From Rhodospirillales bacterium (GTDB taxonomy: Bacteria > Pseudomonadota > Alphaproteobacteria > Rhodospirillales > UBA2165), in the NCBI GenBank assembly GCA_012960465.1, contig DUBF01000011.1, positions 1 through 46,850 of the forward strand: a stretch of DNA of 46,850 nucleotides. Direction: 5' to 3'. The position numbers were made by a program, and so were the translations under genes. This document shows positions 16,090-22,906 of the stretch, piece after piece. How positions within the stretch are numbered: the stretch's first letter is position 1; each line of letters starts with the position of its first letter. The notes below the pieces were generated by a model. The model worked only from the letters and a program-made list of their open reading frames with translations. It was not told the DNA's origin and made no database searches.

Positions 16090-16896
16090 ATGGATGTGCC
16101 TAGAAGTCAGGCGATGCCATATAATAATGATCATTTCACAGTAAAAGAATATGATTGGGATGTTTTTGGCGGTCCTTCGTCAGGTGAAAAATTTATTGAT
16201 TGTGAACTGTTCGATCTAGGAACAGGTAATAAGGTCAAATTTTCTGATTTCGAAGGGAAGTGGGTTGTCCTTGAGACGGGTTCTTCTACTTGCTCTATGT
16301 ATACTAAAAATATTCCTGACATGAAGGGGATTGAAGAAGAATTTCCAGACGTAAAATTTTTGATGATTTATGTTCGCGAGGCTCATCCAGGTGAGCGTCT
16401 GGGTGCTCATAAAAACTGGGAAGAGAAGCTCGCGGCAGCAAAACTTGTTAAACCTCGTTATAGTGAACATCGACAGGTTTTGGTTGATGGCGTTGAGGGT
16501 GAGTTTCACCGTCAATACGGTATGATGCCTAATATCATTTATGTGATTAGGCCCGATGGGACAATCCACTACCGATGTAATTGGGCTACGGCCAACGATC
16601 TCAGGTCAGCTCTTACGAATCGTGAAGAATTTCACACTTATGAAAATGCGGACCTTAAAAAGTTAAAGGCGGCTCGCGGACTTTATACAACCATTAGGAC
16701 GATGTGGACGGGTGGTTTTGTTGCGCTGTATGATTTTATTAAAGCCAGCCCGGGTATGGCTATCCGCCACCAGCGAGTAGATCAATATTATAAGGAAAAT
16801 GGAAAATTTAATAAAAAGCCCGGCTTATTTTCTCAAGGTTCAACAGGTCTTCAATCGTACGAAGATACTAAAATAGAAAATGACAGTAAAACATAA
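16090..16896 (+). CDS. Iodothyronine-deiodinase-like thioredoxin-fold protein (Cys form)
   Basis: The 268-residue protein has the hallmarks of the deiodinase-like branch of thioredoxin-fold proteins. VVLETGSSTCSMYTKNI places Cys68 where animal deiodinases and many bacterial relatives have selenocysteine (GSxTUPxF). FLMIYVREAHPGE (90-102) matches the conserved IYxxEAH segment. LVDGVEGEFHRQYGMMPN and VIRPDGTIHYRCNW fit the later thioredoxin strands. Bacterial members are cytoplasmic thiol-redox enzymes of uncertain substrate, so deiodination should not be assumed. The start at ATG 16090 has GGGGAGG nine bases upstream. A single peroxidatic-like cysteine with no CxxC suggests peroxiredoxin-like chemistry is also possible. 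Confidence 0.75.
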   Translation: MDVPRSQAMPYNNDHFTVKEYDWDVFGGPSSGEKFIDCELFDLGTGNKVKFSDFEGKWVVLETGSSTCSMYTKNIPDMKGIEEEFPDVKFLMIYVREAHPGERLGAHKNWEEKLAAAKLVKPRYSEHRQVLVDGVEGEFHRQYGMMPNIIYVIRPDGTIHYRCNWATANDLRSALTNREEFHTYENADLKKLKAARGLYTTIRTMWTGGFVALYDFIKASPGMAIRHQRVDQYYKENGKFNKKPGLFSQGSTGLQSYEDTKIENDSKT

Positions 16897-16997
16897 GAGA
16901 ATTAATTATAAATAACATTTGTTTTTATGAGAAAATAAAAATTAAACTGCTTCCACGTGGCATTAAAGCTAAATAACTATTTAATTATGGGGGAATT

Positions 16998-17387
16998 ATG
17001 TTTTCAAAATATAACGATAATGTAGCAGCGGTAGTCTTGGGCCTTTTTTTACTAGGTATAGTTTTTTACGTTTCTCAACTTTTTTTTAATACTGAGGGTT
17101 GGTTGTTAGAAAATAAGATAAATGTAAATGCCACCACTATAGCAAGAGTTATGGGGGGAGCATGGCTTGGTCTTGGTTTTGGGTTGTTATTGACCTTTCT
17201 ACATGGACCGGATGGTCAAAAAATTTACTTTTGGACCATTGGTCTAGCGCAGATCTCAACTTTGGCGGTGATTTTGTATCATCACTTTGCTCTATCTACA
17301 CCCGGCACTGCCGACGATGCCGCAATTGTATCGGTGCTTACTCTTTTACTCCTTATTGGATTTTTTAGAATAAAATCACGCCTTTAA
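16998..17387 (+). CDS. Four-helix membrane protein of unknown function
   Basis: The 129-residue protein is predicted to be integral to the membrane, with helices at about 9-30, 48-68, 75-93 and 105-123. The third begins YFWTIGLAQISTLAVIL and is followed by HHFALSTPGTADD. The fold resembles small DUF4345-type proteins, but I cannot assign a family. It starts at ATG 16998 with a GGGGGA site four bases upstream. It lies 101 bases after the deiodinase-like gene on the same strand and may share its transcript. Confidence 0.65.
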   Translation: MFSKYNDNVAAVVLGLFLLGIVFYVSQLFFNTEGWLLENKINVNATTIARVMGGAWLGLGFGLLLTFLHGPDGQKIYFWTIGLAQISTLAVILYHHFALSTPGTADDAAIVSVLTLLLLIGFFRIKSRL

Positions 17388-17434
17388 TAGAGAGTATCTT
17401 CTTAATACTTTTAATTATTACAACATGAGAGTGT

Positions 17435-17472
17435 ATCAGCTTTCTGATGACTAATCTCCTCAGAAAGCTGAT
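17435..17472. repeat. Perfect 13-bp inverted repeat with 12-base loop
   Basis: ATCAGCTTTCTGA (17435-17447) and TCAGAAAGCTGAT (17460-17472) are exact reverse complements. The element lies 47 bases after the small membrane-protein gene. It is followed by CCCCCAGG rather than a T-run, so it is not a classical rho-independent terminator on the plus strand. It may be a transcript-end hairpin, a repetitive palindrome or a mobile-element relic. Confidence 0.6.
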
Positions 17473-17534
17473 CCCCCAGGTTTTCTATACTTCCGGTTAG
17501 CGTCAGGGCTCTCGCATAAATCTTTGGTGATCAC

Positions 17535-17699
17535 TCATGCCCGTGTATAGGCCATATACTGTCTACAGCACATTGGTGATTTTATCTTGCTAGGGTCGTT
17601 GGGGCACTCTGATACCCGATCAGTACTTCCATCATCTTTCGTTAGGGTGTTATTTTTAAGTGGCTCTTCACATTTGCCACAGCCAGCATTAACGCTCAT
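17535..17699 (-). CDS. 54-residue Cys-rich small protein (possible zinc ribbon)
   Basis: An ATG at 17699 on the minus strand opens 54 codons ending with TGA at 17535-17537. The peptide has CGKCEEPL near the N-terminus (Cys7, Cys10), then VSECP (Cys32) and KIKSPMCC (Cys44, Cys45). Two cysteine pairs around a polar middle section suggest a zinc-ribbon or rubredoxin-like metal site. The C-terminal ~10 residues look less structured and may have drifted. A weak GTGAG lies just before the ATG. It is the only coding candidate in the 364-base gap 17388-17751, and lies downstream of and in the same direction as the ABM-domain gene. Confidence 0.45.
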   Translation of the reverse strand: MSVNAGCGKCEEPLKNNTLTKDDGSTDRVSECPNDPSKIKSPMCCRQYMAYTRA

Positions 17700-17751
17700 C
17701 TCACAATATTACATTCGTATGTTGCTATTGAGTTTCTTTTTTTGGTTTTGT

Positions 17752-18045
17752 TTAAGCATCCATTAAATCTGACCAAATAAATTTAGGAGGGCTAGATAAC
17801 ATGGTCATAATTTTATCTATATCGCCTCGTTCCTTTCGATAGGCAACATAGTTCTCATGGTGAGACCGGCTATCCCAGCGTTCGACTAAAACTATTCGAT
17901 CTGAATTATCTTGATCGACACAAACATCAATACTAATGGCTCCTTCTTTCTTTCGGGTTTCAGGCACCATCTCACTTAAGCACTCAAGTAATGCGGGCCC
18001 CGCGCCATCCTTACCCGTAAATTCAGCTGTTACTACGCAAACCAT
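17752..18045 (-). CDS. ABM-domain (quinol monooxygenase-like) protein
   Basis: The 97-residue protein is a single ferredoxin-like antibiotic-biosynthesis-monooxygenase (ABM / YgiN-like) domain. It opens VCVVTAEFTGKDGAGPALLE, continues with a PETRKKEGAISIDVCVDQDN segment and has the conserved VLVERWDSRSHHENY. Such proteins form dimers that oxidise quinols or small aromatics without a metal or flavin cofactor, although many have unknown substrates. The gene is divergent from the TRAP importer operon across about 200 bases and is the only clear gene before the Cys-rich ORF downstream. Confidence 0.82.
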   Translation of the reverse strand: MVCVVTAEFTGKDGAGPALLECLSEMVPETRKKEGAISIDVCVDQDNSDRIVLVERWDSRSHHENYVAYRKERGDIDKIMTMLSSPPKFIWSDLMDA

Positions 18046-18154
18046 ATTAAACCTTCTCTTGAAATGATTGTCTTGGTTTATACCAACTAATTACACATAT
18101 TGTAAGTAGCTCGTACTTTAAACATTTTTATTAGCTATGTATCATAAGTGTCGT

Positions 18155-18183
18155 TTGACCAACGTTCTCTTTGATCTTATAAA
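18155..18183 (+). promoter_or_regulatory. Candidate sigma-70 promoter for the TRAP importer operon
   Basis: TTGACC (18155-18160) and TATAAA (18178-18183) are separated by 17 bases, 59 bases before the dctP start. A second overlapping candidate, TTGATC (18171-18176) with TAGAAT (18193-18198), has a 16-base spacer. Both are close to the -35/-10 consensus, and which is used cannot be told from sequence. Confidence 0.45.
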
Positions 18184-18242
18184 AATTTAGTTTAGAATGT
18201 TTGAAGTACTAAAATTTTAACAAATTGGGGAGTATCAGTTAA

Positions 18243-19223
18243 ATGAAGAAATCTCTAACTATTTCAATAGCTCTATTGGGAATGTTATTTGTGCCGTTTG
18301 GATCCCCAGTAGTGGAAGCTGCTGAGTCTAAAATTAAAATGGTTACAATGTTGCCAGCGAAACATCCAGTGGGAAAATCATTTGGTGGCTTTATCAAAAG
18401 AATAAATACCGCCTTGAAAGGGGAGTTCAATATTGATTGGCGTGGGGGTCCAGAGACTGTTCCGCAATTTAAGCAGCCAAATGCTGTGAGGTTGGGATCG
18501 GTTGACGCTACAATAACCAGTCCCAGCTATGTTAACGGAATTTTGAATGTATCTGGCGTTTCAAACTACTCTAATAAGACTTATAACGAAAGAAAGGCAG
18601 CTGGCTTTCATGATTATTTTGCTAAACTTCATAAAGCAAAGGGTCTTATTTATGTTGGGGAACTTCCCATGTCGAACAAGAGTTTCCATATTTTTCTCAA
18701 GAATCCCATTAAAAAGCTTGATGAATTAAAGGGCTTAAAAATTAGAGTTTTCCCAGCGATTGCGCCCGCTGTTAAGGCGTTGGGAGCCCATCCTGTCGTC
18801 TTGCCGATGCCAGCGATTTACACGTCAATGGAACGAGGTGTTGTCAAGGGATTTGTCACGGGAATTCCTGGAGTTGCTAAGATGTATAAAGGAGTCCTTG
18901 GCGGTTGGATTCATGAAGGATTTTATACCGCGGTTTTTCATTTTCTCGTAAATCCAAAGTCTTGGGCCAAGATCCCGGCTGCAACAAGGGCGAAAGTGGT
19001 AAATTACGTTCGTAATGTTGACCCTCCAATTTTTGAGGCGAAGTGGAAACCTATAATTGATGCAAATTATAAGGCCGTTAAAGTGGCTAAAATTCCTGCA
19101 ACTAAATTTTCAACTGCGGGAACCGCTAGGTATAATAAGACCGTCTATGATGCCGCTTGGGCAGCTGTTAAGAAAAAGGCCCCTATAGAAGGTGCTAAGC
19201 TTGAAAAAATGTTGATGAAGTAA
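18243..19223 (+). CDS. dctP: TRAP transporter substrate-binding protein (DctP family)
   Basis: The 326-residue periplasmic protein has a signal peptide (MKKSLTISIALLGMLFVPFG, cleavage near VEAAES). The body includes the interlobe strand with the conserved ligand-carboxylate arginine in LKGLKIRVFP (about residue 168) and the two-lobed DctP pattern. It delivers a small organic acid to the membrane partner DctQM encoded next. The ligand is unknown; DctP proteins take C4-dicarboxylates, 2-oxoacids, aromatic acids or amino acids. The start at ATG 18243 follows a GGGGAG site. A promoter candidate lies just upstream, and a strong hairpin separates the gene from dctQM, which would favour higher levels of this subunit. 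Confidence 0.88.
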   Translation: MKKSLTISIALLGMLFVPFGSPVVEAAESKIKMVTMLPAKHPVGKSFGGFIKRINTALKGEFNIDWRGGPETVPQFKQPNAVRLGSVDATITSPSYVNGILNVSGVSNYSNKTYNERKAAGFHDYFAKLHKAKGLIYVGELPMSNKSFHIFLKNPIKKLDELKGLKIRVFPAIAPAVKALGAHPVVLPMPAIYTSMERGVVKGFVTGIPGVAKMYKGVLGGWIHEGFYTAVFHFLVNPKSWAKIPAATRAKVVNYVRNVDPPIFEAKWKPIIDANYKAVKVAKIPATKFSTAGTARYNKTVYDAAWAAVKKKAPIEGAKLEKMLMK

Positions 19224-19253
19224 AGTTGTCTTTTTTATAGAGATTACACTAGA

Positions 19254-19289
19254 ATTTGGAGGATTACTTTTGAAAGTAATCCTCCAAAT
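19254..19289 (+). terminator. 17-bp perfect hairpin between dctP and dctQ
   Basis: ATTTGGAGGATTACTTT (19254-19270) and AAAGTAATCCTCCAAAT (19273-19289) are exact reverse complements around a two-base centre (in practice a loop of four or more). The hairpin starts 31 bases after the dctP stop and ends 33 bases before dctQ. There is no long T-run after it. An attenuator or an mRNA-protecting 3' end that raises DctP relative to DctQM is more likely than full termination. Confidence 0.7.
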
Positions 19290-19321
19290 CGTATATAAGT
19301 GTTTGGAAGTAATTTGTAATA

Positions 19322-19852
19322 ATGTTCAGCCGGTTGTCATCAGTAGCTAAATGGTTTGATAAATTTAACCAATTTCTGGCCTTTGTTGCCTGCACTTTAT
19401 TGGTGCTTATCATCCTTGCTATCTGCGTCGAAATCGTTACACGTTCCTTTTCCACTATAACAAACCCGTGGCTCATCGACCTCAGTGAAATAACGTTGCT
19501 TTATTCTACCTTCCTTGCTGCAGCGTGGGTCCTTGGTAAGGATAAGCATGTCTCCCTCGATTTAATTTTAGACGTTTTAAATCCCCGGATAACCAAATAC
19601 ATGCATTTTATTTTATCAATTTTAGCTGCGGTGGCGTGCTTTACCATCTGTTGGTTTGGTATTTTAACGGTTATCGATCAATTTCAACATGATATTCGCG
19701 AAACAACAATTATGGCTCCATTGACATTCTGGATAACGGCGGTGGTTCCTTTTGGGCTGTTTTTATTGGGTATCCAGTTTGTTCGGCGAGGCATTCATGC
19801 CTTACTTGATCTTCCGCTGGCAGTTAGCCTAATTTCTGAAAAAGAAGACTGA
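19322..19852 (+). CDS. dctQ: TRAP transporter small membrane subunit (DctQ family)
   Basis: This is a 176-residue four-helix membrane protein. Helices lie at about 18-40 (LAFVACTLLVLIILAI), 56-75, 92-113 and 135-155. The pattern WLIDLSEITLLYSTFLAAAW then KDKHVSLD is typical of DctQ. It helps assemble and couple the large subunit DctM. It lies four bases upstream of dctM and ends in an ordinary TGA. A 98-base gap with a strong hairpin separates it from dctP. Confidence 0.88.
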   Translation: MFSRLSSVAKWFDKFNQFLAFVACTLLVLIILAICVEIVTRSFSTITNPWLIDLSEITLLYSTFLAAAWVLGKDKHVSLDLILDVLNPRITKYMHFILSILAAVACFTICWFGILTVIDQFQHDIRETTIMAPLTFWITAVVPFGLFLLGIQFVRRGIHALLDLPLAVSLISEKED

Positions 19853-19856
19853 TTCT

Positions 19857-21170
19857 ATGGAATGGTGGGAAGCATTTCTTTTGATCATGGGATCGCTCTT
19901 CTTCCTAATGTTCATAGGCATGCCGGTGGCATTTACCTTCTTGGTTGTAAACGTGGTTGGCGCTTATTTTTTCTTTGGTGGCTTGCCGGGGATGTTACAG
20001 CTTGTCATTCAAATTTCGGCATCTCTCAGTACATTTACTTTGGTTCCGGTGGCCTTATTTCTCGTAATGGGCGAAATTATGTTCCACTCCGGAATTGGCG
20101 TAAACCTTCTGGATGCACTCGATAAGTGGTTTGGCAGTATAAAAGGGAGACTGGCACTGTTAGCTGTTGGTGGAGGGGTGCTTTTCGCCGCCTTGACTGG
20201 CAATAGCATGGGAAGTGTCGCGTTACTCGGATCATCTCTAGTGCCAGAAATGGAAAAGCGGGGATATGGGAAACCAATGTCTCTTGGTCCAATCCTAGGC
20301 AGCGGGGGATTGGCAATAATGGTTCCCCCGAGCGGTTTAGCTGTTTTGCTCGGCGTCATTGCTGAACTTTCAATTGGACAAATTTTAATAGCCATTATTT
20401 TGCCGGGTATAATAATGGCCATTCTCTACGCTATCTACATCGTGGGTCGCTGCACGATCGATCCCAAAGTGGCTCCGGCATTTGCCGTTGAGCCGGTTCC
20501 CTTATCTGAAAAATTGTACGCAACTGTAGTTCATATCTTGCCGGTTTCCTTCATAATTTTTATGGTTGTCGGGGTGATTTTTTTAGGATTTGCGACCCCC
20601 AGTGAATCGGCCGCATCTGGTGCATTAGGGACATTTCTCTTGGCGTGCTTCCAACGTCGGATGAATTGGAATGTTTTTAAGAAAGCTATGATAGGTAGTC
20701 TGGAAATTTCAGTGATGCTCCTTATGATAATCTCTGGGGCACTAGCTTTTACGCAAATGCTTGCGTTTACGGGAGCAACAGTGGGGCTTATTAAAATGGT
20801 TTTAAGTTTTGGAACCAGCCCGTTCATATTAATCGTTTTGATGCTGATAACGGTTATCCTGCTGGGGATGGTTATGAGCCCCGTACCTATCATGTTAGTG
20901 ACGCTTCCTGTTTTTATACCCATCGTGGAGCAACTGGGCTTTGATCCAATCTGGTTTGCAGTACTCTTTTTGATCGCCATTGAGACTGGCACCACGTCGC
21001 CGCCATTTGGGGCCAGTCTTTTTGTAATGAAGGGTGTCGCCCCTAAGGGGACGACTATGCCTGAAATTTATCGGGCGGCAATACCATTTTTAATTTGTGA
21101 TGCGATTGCTTTAATTATTGTTTTATTCTTTCCAATTATTGTTCTTGGTCCAATGGGTTGGATGTTTTAG
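19857..21170 (+). CDS. dctM: TRAP transporter large membrane subunit (DctM family)
   Basis: This 437-residue polytopic protein of about 12 helices is the sodium-coupled channel of the importer. Family signatures include LAALTGNSMGSVALLGSSL, then MEKRGYGKPMSLGPILGSGG, IMVPPSGLAVLLG, and the later ETGTTSPPFGASLFVMKGVAP. Length fits the family norm. It is translated four bases after dctQ. Together with dctP it makes a complete TRAP importer, although no catabolic or regulatory gene for its substrate is adjacent. After its stop, the 378-base stretch 21171-21548 holds only a small inverted repeat. Confidence 0.9.
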   Translation: MEWWEAFLLIMGSLFFLMFIGMPVAFTFLVVNVVGAYFFFGGLPGMLQLVIQISASLSTFTLVPVALFLVMGEIMFHSGIGVNLLDALDKWFGSIKGRLALLAVGGGVLFAALTGNSMGSVALLGSSLVPEMEKRGYGKPMSLGPILGSGGLAIMVPPSGLAVLLGVIAELSIGQILIAIILPGIIMAILYAIYIVGRCTIDPKVAPAFAVEPVPLSEKLYATVVHILPVSFIIFMVVGVIFLGFATPSESAASGALGTFLLACFQRRMNWNVFKKAMIGSLEISVMLLMIISGALAFTQMLAFTGATVGLIKMVLSFGTSPFILIVLMLITVILLGMVMSPVPIMLVTLPVFIPIVEQLGFDPIWFAVLFLIAIETGTTSPPFGASLFVMKGVAPKGTTMPEIYRAAIPFLICDAIALIIVLFFPIIVLGPMGWMF

Positions 21171-21243
21171 AGATTTACCCATTTTATCGAAATTTGATCT
21201 AATTACATCGATTACTTGTGATCTAGTAAATTAAGATTACCGT

Positions 21244-21284
21244 ATCAGTTATGTGGTAAATAAGATTACGGAAAAATAACTGAT
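21244..21284. repeat. 9-bp inverted repeat in the gap after dctM
   Basis: ATCAGTTAT (21244-21252) and ATAACTGAT (21276-21284) are exact reverse complements 23 bases apart, about 75 bases after the dctM stop. A nested TAAGATTAC repeat lies near 21233 and 21261. The rest of 21171-21548 holds no gene that I can support. The repeat could fold at the end of the TRAP transcript or could be an operator for the efflux operon. Confidence 0.35.
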
Positions 21285-21548
21285 TAAAAATACAAAACGC
21301 AGCGCTATGACTTGCGTGCTAGTACCTTTCGTTAACTACTATTAGTTTTGTCTAAGGTGCCTTTCCGTTTTCCAGATTAACTCAGTGAGATTTGAATGAG
21401 TAGTGTTTTGATGCAGCCTCTTTATAAATTGTTTGGCGAAAGATTTATAATAAGATAAAGAAAGAACCCTAATTATGCACTGCTAGGTGGATATCTGATT
21501 GAGCTAATTTTTTTTTGAGTATAGGGTCAATAATGAATAGAGTGGGAC

Positions 21549-22892
21549 ATGAGTTTGCATTTTTTCTCAATTTCTAAACATAATATCATGCTAAAGTTGG
21601 TCATTGTAACTGTGACTTGTTTGGCTTTTAGTTTAAACGCTCTAGGTCAAAAAACGCCACTGTCGGACCGCGGGAAAGCTGCTGATAAGAACAAGAATGG
21701 CCTCATTGAGAGAAGCGAAGCCGGAGGGCCACTCGCTGCCAATTTTGATGAAATAGATTGTGATAAGAACGGTGGATTAGATGGAGCCGAGATCCCAGCC
21801 TTTTTCCAAGGAACTGGTTGTCCAAAACAAACGTCGACCGAAAAGAAGAAAGATCAAAAGCAGGCCAATAAAAAGAAGAGTGTCAAAAAGAGAGGAAGAG
21901 CCGGCGGTCGGCCTCCACAGGCCGTGAAATTGGAAGAAGTAAAGCTTGAGACCACAAAAGAAACTTATAAAGTGATTGGCCGCATTGTGGCCATGCAAAC
22001 CGGCCCATTAGCAGCTCAAGTTCGTGGAGCTGTGGTTGGTGTTAAAGTAAACATAGGAGATCGGGTGAAGAAAAATAATGTACTTGTTACACTTGATAAA
22101 CGGGCTTTGCAGGCGGGCCGCAAAAGAATTTCGGCGCAGGTATCGCGTTATAAGACGATGCTTGCAAACGCTACAAGAGAACTCGTACGCATGAAAAAAT
22201 TATCAAAGTCCGCAGCTTATTCAAGGGCACGTTTTGAAGACCAGGAAGGGCTTGTAGCTGAGCGTAAGGCGCAATATTTGGAATTTAGGGCAGCTCTAGA
22301 ACAGGCTCAGATTGATATACAGAACACAAGTATCAGAGCTCCGTACGATGCGGTGGTTATAGAAAAACATGTAGAAGTCGGGGGCTACGTGAATGTCGGT
22401 GCTAAGGTGCTAACGTTGTCTAATGATAAATCTGTCGAAGTTGAGGTTGATATACCAAGTTATCGTCTAGTTAATTTACAGCTTGGAACCAGAGCTAAAA
22501 TAATAACTGGTTCCGGTAAAACCTACGGGGCTACGGTCAGGGCTATAATTCCAAATGAGAACACGAGGACTAGAACGCGTCCCGTAAGATTAGAGGCAAA
22601 TTTTGGCAGCGAATCGTCTAAGTATGCCGATAATGAAAGCGTGACGGTTGAATTACCTTTGACCAGTGGTAATAAGGTGTTGACCGTTAATAAAGATGCT
22701 GTACTGCGACGTGCTAACGGCACTATTGTTTTCATAGTTTCCGGAAATAATGCCAAAATGAAAAGTGTTCAGCTTGGTCGGGGCATAGGTAATAAATATC
22801 AGGTTGTAGACGGTTTGAAGGCTGGAGACATGGTCGTTGTTCGAGGCAATGAGCGTCTTGGAGCTGGCGGTCGAGTCAAAATAATAAAATAG
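21549..22892 (+). CDS. RND efflux periplasmic adaptor with an N-terminal EF-hand pair
   Basis: The 447-residue membrane-fusion protein has a signal peptide ending near LNALGQ (about residue 34). Next come two canonical EF-hand loops, DKNKNGLIERSE (46-57) and DCDKNGGLDGAE (70-81), and a Lys-rich linker (about 97-120). The adaptor body has a beta-barrel and lipoyl half (VRGAVVGVKVNIGDRVKKNN), a helical hairpin (about 190-260), the returning lipoyl half (TSIRAPYDAVVIEKHVEVGG) and barrel/membrane-proximal domains. It links an inner-membrane RND pump to an outer-membrane channel. Calcium-binding loops at this position are unusual for the family. A shorter start at 21588 would still leave a signal peptide. 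The pump gene follows after 14 bases. Confidence 0.88.
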   Translation: MSLHFFSISKHNIMLKLVIVTVTCLAFSLNALGQKTPLSDRGKAADKNKNGLIERSEAGGPLAANFDEIDCDKNGGLDGAEIPAFFQGTGCPKQTSTEKKKDQKQANKKKSVKKRGRAGGRPPQAVKLEEVKLETTKETYKVIGRIVAMQTGPLAAQVRGAVVGVKVNIGDRVKKNNVLVTLDKRALQAGRKRISAQVSRYKTMLANATRELVRMKKLSKSAAYSRARFEDQEGLVAERKAQYLEFRAALEQAQIDIQNTSIRAPYDAVVIEKHVEVGGYVNVGAKVLTLSNDKSVEVEVDIPSYRLVNLQLGTRAKIITGSGKTYGATVRAIIPNENTRTRTRPVRLEANFGSESSKYADNESVTVELPLTSGNKVLTVNKDAVLRRANGTIVFIVSGNNAKMKSVQLGRGIGNKYQVVDGLKAGDMVVVRGNERLGAGGRVKIIK

Positions 22893-22906
22893 GCGATTAT
22901 CAAAAG

